Source of the DNA: Betaproteobacteria bacterium UBA931
GTDB taxonomy: Bacteria; Pseudomonadota; Gammaproteobacteria; Burkholderiales; Casimicrobiaceae
Assembly: GCA_002293615.1 (NCBI GenBank)
Contig: DBDN01000093.1
Coordinates: forward strand, 20,034 to 27,693
DNA length: 7,660 nt
Direction of reading: 5' to 3'
A program made the translations under genes and the position numbers. How positions within the stretch are numbered: position 1 is the first letter of the stretch; every line of letters starts with the position of its first letter. Below, in pieces: positions 1 to 6,891 of the stretch. A model generated the notes under the pieces. It saw only the letters and a list, made by a program, of their open reading frames with translations, made no database searches and had not been told where the DNA came from.

Positions 1-1976
1 GCTTCCGGCGAATCTTCATCGACCTCCTGGCCAAGAAGCCGCGCCAACGCGACCAGTGCTTGCCAACCGGGACGCGCCTCGCCTTGCGGCGGCACCGCGG
101 CAGAAAACGACTGTGCCCGGCCTTCCATATTGATAAACGTCCCGGAGGTCTCCGTAAACGGCGTGATCGGCAAAACGATATCCGGCAATATTTGCGTATT
201 TTCCGGTGGACGAAACGATGAGAACGATAAGACAAAATCGGCGTCTGCCAGCGCTTTTTCCGCAACGGCGCCCTGCCCCAAATCTTCCGGTTCCGTGTTG
301 AACAACACATAGGCTTTACGCGGCTGCTCAAACATCGTACGCGCATTCAAGCCGCCATCGACCGGCAAAGCATTCATCGCGCGTACACCGACACTGTTCG
401 CGGCGTCCGGCAACACCGCCACCGTCGCGCCGACCATACGCGCCAATAACTGCGCCAACATCCGCAATCGCGAAGCGTCCTCATGGTGCTGCGCCAAGCT
501 GCCGATGAAAATCGCTTTGTTGCCCGTATCCGCCAGCAAGCCTTCGGCGATTTTCTGCGCCTGCGGCGAAGGCTCAACCCCTCTTAGCATTTCCGGCAAA
601 GGCTCCGCATGTGCCTTATGACGCGCATGCGCGGCAACAATGATTTGGGCAAGCGCTTCGGCCATCTGCGATGGCGGCACCACCATTTCCGCCCGCACCG
701 GCAAGCGCCAATCGGCTTGCTGTGCATGCAGGTTAAACACCGCCGCGCCTCGTTTCGCCGCTTGACGAAAACGCACTGCCAACAACGGATGATCGGCACG
801 CAAGAAACTGCCGATGACGAGCATTGTTTCTAATTGATCCACCGCGGCAATCGGCATACCCAGCCAGGGAATACCGGCATTTTTTTCTTCATGGGCAAAA
901 TCACGCTGGCGCAAACGCGAATCAATATTTTTACAGCCGAGCGTTCGCAACATACGCACAAACAGTCCGGCCTCCTCAGTTGTCGCATGCGGCGACAAAA
1001 GCGCGCCTATGGCATCGGCGCCTTCGCGCTCGACGATATTACGCAGACGATCCGCGGCAAGCGGCAACGCCTCTTGCCACTCTGTTTCAATCAAACGACC
1101 CTTTTTATTTACCAGCGGCTTGAGTAACCGCGCATCGCCGCTTAACGCCTCATAGGAAAAACGGTCTCTATCGGAAAGCCAGCATTCGTTAATTGCTTCG
1201 TTGACAAGCGGTGTGATGCGCATGACTTTACCGCGCTTGACATGCACGGCAATATTGCTGCCCAATGCATCGTGCGGCGCAATCGAGCGCCGTCGCGACA
1301 ACTCCCATGAGCGCGCCTGATAACGGAACGGTTTCGACGTCAGCGCGCCGACCGGGCACAAATCGATGACGTTACCGGAAATTTCCGAATCGTAAGTATT
1401 GCCGACGAACGGCACAATCTCGGCGCGGTCGCCTCGACTGACCATACCCAATTCCATCGCGCCACCGATTTCATCGGCGAAACGAACGCAACGCGTACAC
1501 TGAATGCAGCGGCTCATTTCCGCCGCAGACACTAAAGGCCCAAGATATTTGCCCGGCACAACTCGTTTGATTTCACCGAACGGCGAAGTGCCTTTGCCAT
1601 AACCGACCGCAATGTCCTGCAACTGGCACTCGCCGCCCTGATCGCAAATCGGGCAATCAAGCGGGTGGTTGATCAATAAAAACTGCATCACGGCACGTTG
1701 CGCGGCAAGCGCGGTTTCGCTGCGCGTCCACACCTTCATGCCTTCCGAAACCCTGGTCGCGCAAGCGGGCACCGGTTTGGGAATTTTTTCCACCTGGACA
1801 AGGCACATCCGGCAACTTGCCGCCAACGACAGTTTTTTGTGATAGCAGAAATGCGGGATGTAAAGCTTCGCCGCCGTCGCGACATCCATCACGGTACTGC
1901 CCGGTGGCGCTTGCACTGGCTGCCCGTTGATTTCAAGATTAAGCCACTGGCTCTTATCGACCACTGTATCAGACAT
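1..1976 (-). CDS. nuoG: NADH-quinone oxidoreductase subunit G (3' end outside window)
   Basis: Large Fe-S subunit of the NADH-oxidising arm of complex I on the cytoplasmic side; it passes electrons from NuoF towards NuoB. The frame is open from the ATG at 1976 to the window edge (658 codons plus two bases), so the C-terminal part is cut off by the window, not by mutation. Seen: an N-terminal 2Fe-2S ferredoxin domain with C44-x10-C55-x2-C58-x13-C72 (N1b); H104-x3-C108-x2-C111-x5-C117, the His-Cys3 site (N5); C157-x2-C160-x2-C163 with C207 (N4). From about residue 220 a molybdopterin-oxidoreductase-like domain follows, which in this family is structural and holds no molybdenum. The extra N7 cysteines of the E. 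coli/Thermus type are absent (SIAPHDALGSN, 231-241). Start choice: AGGTG at 1988-1984, seven bases before the ATG. The ATG lies inside the end of nuoF (8-base overlap), implying coupled translation. Confidence 0.97.
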   Translation of the reverse strand, partial: MSDTVVDKSQWLNLEINGQPVQAPPGSTVMDVATAAKLYIPHFCYHKKLSLAASCRMCLVQVEKIPKPVPACATRVSEGMKVWTRSETALAAQRAVMQFLLINHPLDCPICDQGGECQLQDIAVGYGKGTSPFGEIKRVVPGKYLGPLVSAAEMSRCIQCTRCVRFADEIGGAMELGMVSRGDRAEIVPFVGNTYDSEISGNVIDLCPVGALTSKPFRYQARSWELSRRRSIAPHDALGSNIAVHVKRGKVMRITPLVNEAINECWLSDRDRFSYEALSGDARLLKPLVNKKGRLIETEWQEALPLAADRLRNIVEREGADAIGALLSPHATTEEAGLFVRMLRTLGCKNIDSRLRQRDFAHEEKNAGIPWLGMPIAAVDQLETMLVIGSFLRADHPLLAVRFRQAAKRGAAVFNLHAQQADWRLPVRAEMVVPPSQMAEALAQIIVAAHARHKAHAEPLPEMLRGVEPSPQAQKIAEGLLADTGNKAIFIGSLAQHHEDASRLRMLAQLLARMVGATVAVLPDAANSVGVRAMNALPVDGGLNARTMFEQPRKAYVLFNTEPEDLGQGAVAEKALADADFVLSFSSFRPPENTQILPDIVLPITPFTETSGTFINMEGRAQSFSAAVPPQGEARPGWQALVALARLLGQEVDEDSPE

Positions 1977-3270
1977 AATCCGGCACCTGACAGCGATGAT
2001 GTTCGACGTGATACACGAACTCATCGCGGAAATGTTTGATGAAACTGCGAATCGGCATCGCCGCCGCATCGCCCAACGCGCAAACCGTGCGCCCGGAAAT
2101 ATCCTGCGCAATGCGGTCGAGCAAGTCGATATCTTGCGGCTTGCCTTCGCCATGCTCGATACGGTGCAGTACGCGTACGAGCCAGCCGGTGCCTTCGCGA
2201 CACGGTGTACATTGCCCGCAGGATTCCTCATGATAAAACTCGGCAAGGCGCAAAAGCGAACGCACCATGCAGCGCGTTTCGTTCATCACGATGACGGCAC
2301 CCGACCCCATCATCGAACCCGCTTTGACAATGGAGTCGTAATCAAGATTGGTTTCCAGCATCACCGCCCCCGGCAGCACCGGCGCCGAAGAGCCGCCGGG
2401 AATCACCGCCTTGATACCCAATCCGTCGCGCATGCCGCCCGCTTTGACCAACAGTTTGGAAAACGGCACACCCAGCGGAAACTCATAATTGCCGGGACGC
2501 GCCACATCACCGGAAATCGAAAAGATTTTGGTCCCGCCCGCCCCGGTCTGATTCCGGTCAAGAAACCATTGACCGCCGTTATTAATAATGAACGGCACAT
2601 TTGCCAACGTTTCCACGTTGTTGATCGTGGTCGGTTTGCCGTACAAACCGACGTTGGCCGGAAAGGGCGGCTTAAAACGCGGCTGCCCTTTCTTGCCCTC
2701 AAGCGATTCGATCAAAGCCGTTTCTTCGCCGCATACATAAGCGCCGAAACCATGGTGGTTGAAAATATCGAAAGAAAAATCGCTGCCTAAAATACCGTCA
2801 CCAAGAAAACCGGCGGCGCGCGCTTCGGCCACTGCTTCTTCGCAACGCTCATACGCTTCCCAGATTTCGCCATGCACATATATATAACCGCGCGCGCAAC
2901 CCATCGCGTAACCGGCAATGATCATGCCTTCCAGAACAAGGTGGGGGTTAAAACGCAATAAATCACGGTCTTTGAATGTGCCCGGCTCGCTCTCATCGGC
3001 ATTGCACACCACGTATTTGACGGGCGCCGTTTTCGGCATGAAGCCCCATTTCATGCCGGTCGGGAAACCGGCACCGCCACGCCCGCGCAGCGCCGACAAT
3101 TTGACTTCGGCAATCACCTGGTCCGGCGTCCAATGGTTCGGGTCGGAAAGAATTTTTTTCAGCGCCTTGTAACCGCCGCGTTCGACATAATCGTCCAAAT
3201 GCCAGTTTTTGCCGGTCAGGCCCGCCATCAAAATAGCGTCTGCCCCGTAGTCAAGAAACTGCCCGCTCAT
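1969..3270 (-). CDS. nuoF: NADH-quinone oxidoreductase subunit F (NADH- and FMN-binding)
   Basis: Entry subunit of complex I: it binds NADH and FMN, takes a hydride and passes electrons one at a time to cluster N3. The product has 433 residues, the usual family length. Seen: the glycine-rich nucleotide-binding loop GRGGAGFPTG (63-72), ADESEPGTF (91-99), YVCGEETALIE (178-188) and, near the C-terminus, the N3 cluster motif C351-x2-C354-x2-C357 with the fourth ligand C397 in TVCALGD. All expected ligands are present. The ATG at 3270 is chosen because it overlaps the nuoE stop as ATGA and has GGGAG at 3280-3276, five bases upstream. An in-frame GTG at 3345 would add 25 residues lying inside nuoE and unlike the family, so it is rejected. 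The stop is 8 bases inside nuoG. Confidence 0.98.
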   Translation of the reverse strand: MSGQFLDYGADAILMAGLTGKNWHLDDYVERGGYKALKKILSDPNHWTPDQVIAEVKLSALRGRGGAGFPTGMKWGFMPKTAPVKYVVCNADESEPGTFKDRDLLRFNPHLVLEGMIIAGYAMGCARGYIYVHGEIWEAYERCEEAVAEARAAGFLGDGILGSDFSFDIFNHHGFGAYVCGEETALIESLEGKKGQPRFKPPFPANVGLYGKPTTINNVETLANVPFIINNGGQWFLDRNQTGAGGTKIFSISGDVARPGNYEFPLGVPFSKLLVKAGGMRDGLGIKAVIPGGSSAPVLPGAVMLETNLDYDSIVKAGSMMGSGAVIVMNETRCMVRSLLRLAEFYHEESCGQCTPCREGTGWLVRVLHRIEHGEGKPQDIDLLDRIAQDISGRTVCALGDAAAMPIRSFIKHFRDEFVYHVEHHRCQVPDYV

Positions 3271-3770
3271 AGTGTCTCCCTTTTTTCGGCTTGACGCAGC
3301 TCGGCAATCATCGCATCGATGGCATCCGGCGTCATGTTGCCGCACATCTTCTTATTGTTGCGCAGCAGAACCGGCCCTTCGCCGCACGCGCCCAAACATT
3401 CGCCGGCTAAAAGCGTGAACATACCGTCCTCGGTGGTTTCTCCCAAATCGATATTGAGAACTTTCTTGAGATGCGCGACTGTTTTATTCGCGCCCTGTAA
3501 AGCGCACGATAAATTCGTACACACCGTCAACACGTAGCGCCCGACGGGTTTTAAGTGATACATCGCATAAAAAGTCGCCACTTCATACACGGCAACCGGC
3601 GACATATCCAGATAATCGGCAATTTCCTGCAGCGTTTCCGAGGACAACCAACCGCGCTCATCCTGCGCAATGGCAAGTGCTGCCATCACCGCAGATTGTT
3701 TGTGTTCCGGCGGATATTTGGCAATCGCCGCATTGATTTTTTCATAGGATTCGACAGAAAGTTTGCTCAT
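3267..3770 (-). CDS. nuoE: NADH-quinone oxidoreductase subunit E (24 kDa, 2Fe-2S)
   Basis: Small 2Fe-2S protein of the NADH-oxidising arm; it partners NuoF and carries cluster N1a, which lies off the main electron path. Seen: 167 residues with an N-terminal helical thioredoxin-fold lead-in and the ligand set C84-x4-C89 (TVCTNLSC) and C125-x3-C129 (ECLGAC), exactly the family pattern. The sequence begins with two consecutive ATG codons (3773 and 3770). AGGTG at 3780-3776 is two bases from the first, too close, and five bases from the second, so 3770 is preferred; using 3773 would only add one methionine. The gene starts 8 bases after the nuoD stop and ends in a 4-base ATGA overlap with nuoF. 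Confidence 0.97.
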   Translation of the reverse strand: MSKLSVESYEKINAAIAKYPPEHKQSAVMAALAIAQDERGWLSSETLQEIADYLDMSPVAVYEVATFYAMYHLKPVGRYVLTVCTNLSCALQGANKTVAHLKKVLNIDLGETTEDGMFTLLAGECLGACGEGPVLLRNNKKMCGNMTPDAIDAMIAELRQAEKRETL

Positions 3771-3778
3771 CATCGCAC

Positions 3779-5032
3779 CTATTTGTCCACCGAGCCAAAT
3801 ACGATATCGTACGTGCCGATCAGTGCCACGATATCCGAAATCATATGGCCAGGCGCCATTTTCGCCATCATCGAAAGATGCACAAAATCCGGCGTATGCA
3901 ATTTAATACGATAAGGTTTATTGCCGCCGTCGGAAACCAGATAAACGCCAAATTCGCCTTTGGCTTGCTCGACGGCGGCGTATACTTCGCCTGCCGGCGC
4001 GTGAAAGCCTTCGCTGAACAATTTGAAATGATGGATCAGCGCTTCCATATTGGCTTTCATTTCGGCGCGCGGCGGCGGCGCGATTTTGCGGTCTTCCACC
4101 ATCACCGGCCCCGGATTTTTCTTCAGCCAATCCACACATTGCTTGACGATACGCGCCGACTGGCGCGCTTCGGCGATACGTACCAGGTAGCGGTCGTAAC
4201 AATCGCCTTCCTTACCGACCGGAATATCAAAATCAACCTGATCGTAGGCCGCGTACGGCTGCTTCTTGCGCAAGTCCCAGGCAATGCCGGAAGCGCGCAA
4301 TACCGGCCCGGTGCAACCCATCTTGACCGCATCTTCCGGCGCGATAACACCGATGCCGACGTTACGCTGCTTCCAGATGCGATTATCGGTCAGCAACGTC
4401 TCCAACGCATCGATGCGCGACGGCAATGTGCCGATAAAATGGTCGATAAAATCAAGCAGCGAACCGTCGCGCCCCTTGTTCATCTCATCAAGCTGCTTTT
4501 GCGTACGCAGCGGTGTCGGCTCATACTTCGGCATCTGGTCGGGCAGATCGCGATAAACGCCGCCCGGGCGATAATACGCGGTATGCATCCGCGCGCCGCT
4601 TGCCGATTCAAAAATATCAAAAATGGCTTCACGCTCACGGCTGCAATAGAGAAAAACCGTCATCGCGCCAAGATCAAGCGCGCAGGTGCCGACCCACAGC
4701 ATGTGGTTAGTAATACGCCCGAGCTCATCAAACATGGTACGGATGTATTGCGCGCGCTGCGGCACGTCAATCCCCGATAATTTTTCGACGGCCATGCAAT
4801 AGGCGTGCATGTTGCCCATCATCGACATATAGTCCAGCCGCTCCATATAAGGCAACGCCTGAACATAAGTTTTGTGTTCGATCAGTTTTTCGGTGCCGCG
4901 ATGCAACATACCGATGTGCGGATCGGCTTTCACAACCATTTCGCCGTCCAACGTCAACATCAACCGCAACACGCCGTGCGTCGAAGGATGCTGCGGACCG
5001 AAATTCATTTCATAATGATGAAATTCCGACAT
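3779..5032 (-). CDS. nuoD: NADH-quinone oxidoreductase subunit D (49 kDa, quinone site)
   Basis: Core subunit of the complex I connecting module; with NuoB it forms most of the ubiquinone reduction pocket. It descends from the large subunit of NiFe hydrogenases but binds no metal. The product has 417 residues, the normal length. Seen: FGPQHPSTHG at 11-20 and LDYMSMM at 66-72. H19, Y68 and D120 have the same spacing (49 and 101 residues) as the quinone-site His59, Tyr108 and Asp160 of the bovine 49 kDa subunit as I recall them, so the site looks intact. R45 in LHRG matches the conserved arginine near cluster N2. The C-terminus is the usual GTYDIVFGSVDK. Start: AAGGA at 5044-5040, seven bases before the ATG and inside the last codons of nuoC; the gap to nuoC is 3 bases. 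nuoC and nuoD are separate, unlike the E. coli fusion. Confidence 0.98.
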   Translation of the reverse strand: MSEFHHYEMNFGPQHPSTHGVLRLMLTLDGEMVVKADPHIGMLHRGTEKLIEHKTYVQALPYMERLDYMSMMGNMHAYCMAVEKLSGIDVPQRAQYIRTMFDELGRITNHMLWVGTCALDLGAMTVFLYCSREREAIFDIFESASGARMHTAYYRPGGVYRDLPDQMPKYEPTPLRTQKQLDEMNKGRDGSLLDFIDHFIGTLPSRIDALETLLTDNRIWKQRNVGIGVIAPEDAVKMGCTGPVLRASGIAWDLRKKQPYAAYDQVDFDIPVGKEGDCYDRYLVRIAEARQSARIVKQCVDWLKKNPGPVMVEDRKIAPPPRAEMKANMEALIHHFKLFSEGFHAPAGEVYAAVEQAKGEFGVYLVSDGGNKPYRIKLHTPDFVHLSMMAKMAPGHMISDIVALIGTYDIVFGSVDK

Positions 5033-5035
5033 GGC

Positions 5036-5719
5036 TCAATCCTTTTTCGGCGGTGGTGGAACCGGTTGCGGCGAAACCGATTGCGGTACGGGCATCGCTG
5101 TCTCATCGGCATATTGCGGCTCGCGATGCACCGTCGGGATGTTTTCGCGCGGTGGAATGGTGACCGGCTCATACACGATGCGCCGCTGCGCTTCGTCGTA
5201 ATGAACCTCCAAATGCCCTTCGAGCGGGAAATCCTTACGGAACGGATAACCCTCGAAATCGTAATCGGTCAGAATGCGGCGCAAATCCGGATGCCCGGCG
5301 AAACGGATGCCGAACATGTCGTAAGTCTCGCGCTCCATCCAATTCGCCGACGTCCAGATCGGCTCAATACTGGGTACCTCAAGCCGATCATCATCAAGAA
5401 AGACACGGACGCGCAAGCGCCAGTTATGCGTCGTGGACAACAAATGGTAAACCACCGCAAAACGCTTATGGATCCCGGCCGCTTCCTTATTCTGGTAATC
5501 GAGATAATCGATGGCCGTGATATCGGCAAGCGCATCAAAAGAGAACGCCGGTAAATCATGCAGGCGTCGCATTATGGCCAATAGCGTATTGCCCGGTATT
5601 TCAAGCGTTAACTCATTAAAAGAAAATATCAGCTTTGACGGCTGCGGCGCGTCTTCCGCCAATAGATACGCAAAAGTATCGCGCAACGTTTTTTCAAGGT
5701 TTTGGATTGAAGGCCTCAT
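5036..5719 (-). CDS. nuoC: NADH-quinone oxidoreductase subunit C (30 kDa) with proline-rich tail
   Basis: Connecting-module subunit of complex I; it has no cofactor and braces NuoD and NuoB. The product has 227 residues. The family signature is clear: NWMERETYDMFGI (126-138) followed by GHPDLRRILTDYDFEGYPFR (142-161) and KDFPL (162-166). The conserved domain ends at about PREN (190-193) and a short variable stretch. Beyond about residue 200 there is a low-complexity tail rich in proline (nine prolines in 201-224, ending PPPPKKD) that typical NuoC proteins of about 200 residues lack. The tail is in frame and runs up to the nuoD ribosome site, so it is not a read-through artefact of a missed stop. 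Start: a strong GAGGAAGG at 5734-5727, seven bases upstream; the ATG overlaps the nuoB stop (ATGA). Confidence 0.97.
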   Translation of the reverse strand: MRPSIQNLEKTLRDTFAYLLAEDAPQPSKLIFSFNELTLEIPGNTLLAIMRRLHDLPAFSFDALADITAIDYLDYQNKEAAGIHKRFAVVYHLLSTTHNWRLRVRVFLDDDRLEVPSIEPIWTSANWMERETYDMFGIRFAGHPDLRRILTDYDFEGYPFRKDFPLEGHLEVHYDEAQRRIVYEPVTIPPRENIPTVHREPQYADETAMPVPQSVSPQPVPPPPKKD

Positions 5720-6228
5720 CGTTTTACCTTCCTCGTCCGCCAGATTTTATTCTGCAGTTGCAAAATGGCATACACCAAGGCCTCCGCCGTCGGCGGGCAA
5801 CCGGGAACATAAATATCGACCGGAATAATGCGATCGCAGCCGCGCACAACAGAATACGAATAATGGTAATAGCCTCCCCCGTTTGCGCAGGACCCCATCG
5901 AAATCACGGTTTTCGGCTCGGGCATCTGGTCGTAAATGCGGCGCAGCGCCGGCGCCATTTTGTTGGTCAGCGTTCCGGCAACAATCATCACATCGGACTG
6001 TCGCGGGCTGGGGCGAAACATCGTACCGAAACGGTCCAGGTCATAGCGCGAGGCCCCGGAGTGCATCATCTCCATCGCGCAACAGGCAAGCCCAAAGGTA
6101 ACCGGCCACATGGAACCATTCCGCGCCCACGCCATCAAATCGGCAAGGCGCGCCAGCGCAAAACCATGCTGCTCAACGCCGTCATTGAGCGCTTGCGTCA
6201 CATCCCGGGCATTCACAGGCATATTCAT
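5716..6228 (-). CDS. nuoB: NADH-quinone oxidoreductase subunit B (N2 cluster)
   Basis: Connecting-module subunit of complex I that carries the terminal 4Fe-4S cluster N2, the direct electron donor to quinone. The product has 170 residues from the chosen start. Seen: the tandem cysteine motif GLACCAMEM with C49-C50, then C114 in MGSCANGGGYY and C144 in VPGCPPTAEA, the four N2 ligands. FRPSPRQSDVMIVAGTLTNK (71-90) is near-invariant in the family. Start choice: the ATG at 6228 lies four bases after the nuoA stop with GGGA at 6240-6237 (weak). An in-frame ATG at 6267 would overlap nuoA by 35 bases with no ribosome site, and one at 6222 would drop two residues; the family N-terminus is variable, so the start is less certain than the gene. 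Confidence 0.97.
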   Translation of the reverse strand: MNMPVNARDVTQALNDGVEQHGFALARLADLMAWARNGSMWPVTFGLACCAMEMMHSGASRYDLDRFGTMFRPSPRQSDVMIVAGTLTNKMAPALRRIYDQMPEPKTVISMGSCANGGGYYHYSYSVVRGCDRIIPVDIYVPGCPPTAEALVYAILQLQNKIWRTRKVKR

Positions 6229-6232
6229 CGTG

Positions 6233-6592
6233 CTAGTCCCATTCCAAAGCGCCGCGACGCCATTCATACAACAGGCCTACGGCAAGGATGCCCAAAAAGA
6301 TCAGCATCGACCAAATTGCCGCCGGTTGGATAGCCGGTAACGCCACCGCCCACGGCAACAAAAAAACCAGCTCGATATCGAAAAGGATAAACAGGATCGC
6401 AACAAGATAGTAGCGAATATTAAACGGCGAGCGCGCATCCTCTCTGGCATCAAATCCGCTCTCGTAAGGCAGAAGTTTTTCGGGAGTCGGTTTGCGCCTT
6501 GGCGGAAGGGCAATACCCAAAACCAGCATTGTCAACCCCAATACCACACTGACACAAAGCAACATCAGAATCGGTATATAACCTTGCAACAT
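6233..6592 (-). CDS. nuoA: NADH-quinone oxidoreductase subunit A (membrane, ND3-like)
   Basis: First membrane subunit of complex I, homologous to mitochondrial ND3; its long loop contacts the quinone cavity and links the arms. The product has 119 residues with three hydrophobic segments at about 5-29, 61-85 and 91-109. The loop between the first two carries PYESGFDAREDAR (42-54), and the second segment contains the conserved acidic FDIE (71-74). The tail ending in GALEWD is typical. The loop has Ser45 where mitochondrial ND3 and many bacterial proteins have cysteine; E. coli also has serine there, as I recall it. Start: the ATG at 6592 has GAGGA at 6604-6600, seven bases away; an upstream in-frame TTG at 6610 would place that site inside the gene and is rejected. 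It is the first gene of the operon, four bases before nuoB. Confidence 0.96.
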   Translation of the reverse strand: MLQGYIPILMLLCVSVVLGLTMLVLGIALPPRRKPTPEKLLPYESGFDAREDARSPFNIRYYLVAILFILFDIELVFLLPWAVALPAIQPAAIWSMLIFLGILAVGLLYEWRRGALEWD

Positions 6593-6599
6593 CGTACAT

Positions 6600-6604
6600 T
6601 CCTC
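6600..6604 (-). promoter_or_regulatory. nuoA ribosome binding site
   Basis: GAGGA followed by seven bases and then ATG at 6592. It fixes the nuoA start at 6592 rather than the upstream in-frame TTG at 6610. It overlaps the stop codon (TGA, 6605-6603) of the possible leader ORF. Confidence 0.75.
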
Positions 6605-6662
6605 AATCAATTGATTTATTGTGTACTGCCACTACGATGAACCCGGAGAAGATATCAATCAT
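6603..6662 (-). CDS. Possible 19-residue leader peptide upstream of nuoA
   Basis: A short ORF reading MIDIFSGFIVVAVHNKSID and a TGA stop. It starts with ATG at 6662, preceded by GGGGGAG (6675-6669) six bases upstream, a better-looking ribosome site than several in the operon. Its stop overlaps the nuoA Shine-Dalgarno sequence, the arrangement expected if its translation influenced nuoA initiation. It lies downstream of the TATAAT box at 6695-6690, so it would be in the mRNA if that promoter is used. The middle (F5 to V13) is hydrophobic; there is no run of one amino acid as in classical attenuation leaders. No family is recognised. A chance ORF of this length is common, so confidence is low. 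Confidence 0.25.
   Translation of the reverse strand: MIDIFSGFIVVAVHNKSID
6605..6616. repeat. 12-base perfect palindrome AATCAATTGATT
   Basis: AATCAATTGATT equals its own reverse complement. It lies directly upstream of the nuoA ribosome site and within the last codons of the possible leader ORF. With no room for a loop it would pair poorly as RNA, so if functional it would more likely be a protein-binding site on DNA. It is not an FNR box, whose half-sites are in the opposite order. It may be chance in A/T-rich DNA. Confidence 0.35.
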
Positions 6663-6689
6663 GACCGGCTCCCCCGAAAAATTTTGCAC

Positions 6690-6695
6690 ATTATA
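6690..6695 (-). promoter_or_regulatory. Candidate nuoA promoter -10 box (TATAAT)
   Basis: A perfect TATAAT on the minus strand. A start point would fall near 6683, giving a leader of roughly 90 bases before nuoA. No good -35 hexamer exists 16-18 bases upstream (GGATTT, GATTTA or ATTTAT), and there is no extended -10 TG. The region upstream is A/T-rich and covered by an inverted repeat, so activator dependence or an UP-like effect is possible. This is inferred from sequence only. Confidence 0.5.
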
Positions 6696-6701
6696 GCGAC
6701 A

Positions 6702-6729
6702 ATTAAAAAAAATAAATCCATTTTTTAAT
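6702..6729. repeat. 9-bp A/T inverted repeat over the -35 region
   Basis: On the minus strand ATTAAAAAA (6729-6721) and TTTTTTAAT (6710-6702) are exact reverse complements separated by 10 bases. The centre lies about 32 bases before the start point expected from the TATAAT box at 6695-6690. The arms are A-tracts phased about 19 bases apart, which could bend DNA, or they could be a dimeric operator. It is not a terminator, as the stem contains no G or C. Confidence 0.5.
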
Positions 6730-6790
6730 CGCGACCATAAGGCCACTATCGCACAATGTTTATTCACTTTTTTTCAATACCCATTCTTTC

Positions 6791-6818
6791 ATTATCCTCG
6801 TTTGAAGTGTTGCCTCAA
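6791..6818 (-). promoter_or_regulatory. Candidate sigma-70 promoter upstream of nuoA
   Basis: TTGAGG (6818-6813), a 16-base spacer and GATAAT (6796-6791) on the minus strand: four of six and five of six matches to the sigma-70 consensus. The start point would be near 6784, giving a leader of about 190 bases before nuoA. By two-box matching it is the better candidate; by -10 alone the TATAAT at 6695 is better. Both may act, or neither. Confidence 0.4.
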
Positions 6819-6837
6819 GGAAAATCATTTCCGGAAA
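6819..6837. repeat. Nested GGAAA/TTTCC inverted repeats
   Basis: On the plus strand GGAAA (6819-6823), TTTCC (6828-6832) and GGAAA (6833-6837) alternate. The second pair forms the 10-base palindrome TTTCCGGAAA (6828-6837). The cluster abuts the -35 box of the candidate promoter at 6818-6791, a position suited to an operator. No regulator is assigned. Confidence 0.35.
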
Positions 6838-6891
6838 AAAACTAAGCGGTTGCATGCATAAATCCCCCCAATTAAAACCGTGGCGTCTCGC

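Noticed and set aside
1927..2790. Plus-strand ORF of 287 codons antisense to nuoF
   Set aside because: It lies entirely opposite the certain nuoF and the start of nuoG; the Arg/His-rich product resembles no family and is a by-product of codon bias in the real genes.
3271..3345. Longer NuoF starting at a GTG inside nuoE
   Set aside because: The extra 25 residues are Cys/Arg-rich and unlike the family; the ATG at 3270 has a good ribosome site and the usual ATGA overlap.
3845..4780. Plus-strand ORF of 311 codons antisense to nuoD
   Set aside because: Same reason: it is fully opposite nuoD, has a low-complexity Arg/His-rich translation and no plausible ribosome site or neighbour.
4805..6333. 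Plus-strand ORFs of 249 and 232 codons opposite nuoC, nuoB and the nuoA end
   Set aside because: They are shadows of conserved minus-strand genes; they mirror their codon pattern and show no recognisable domain.
6605..6616. FNR-type site near nuoA
   Set aside because: The FNR consensus is TTGAT-N4-ATCAA; here the half-sites are in the reverse order, ATCAA then TTGAT.
6760..6792. Ten-codon ORF (MKEWVLKKSE) with GAGGA just upstream
   Set aside because: The GAGGA is only two bases from the ATG, too close to work well, and the ATG overlaps a better-explained GATAAT -10 box.
6801..6818. Possible MetR/LysR box (TTGAGGCAACACTTCAA on the minus strand)
   Set aside because: The arms match for only four bases and the spacing does not fit TGAA-N5-TTCA or T-N11-A, so I do not call it an operator.
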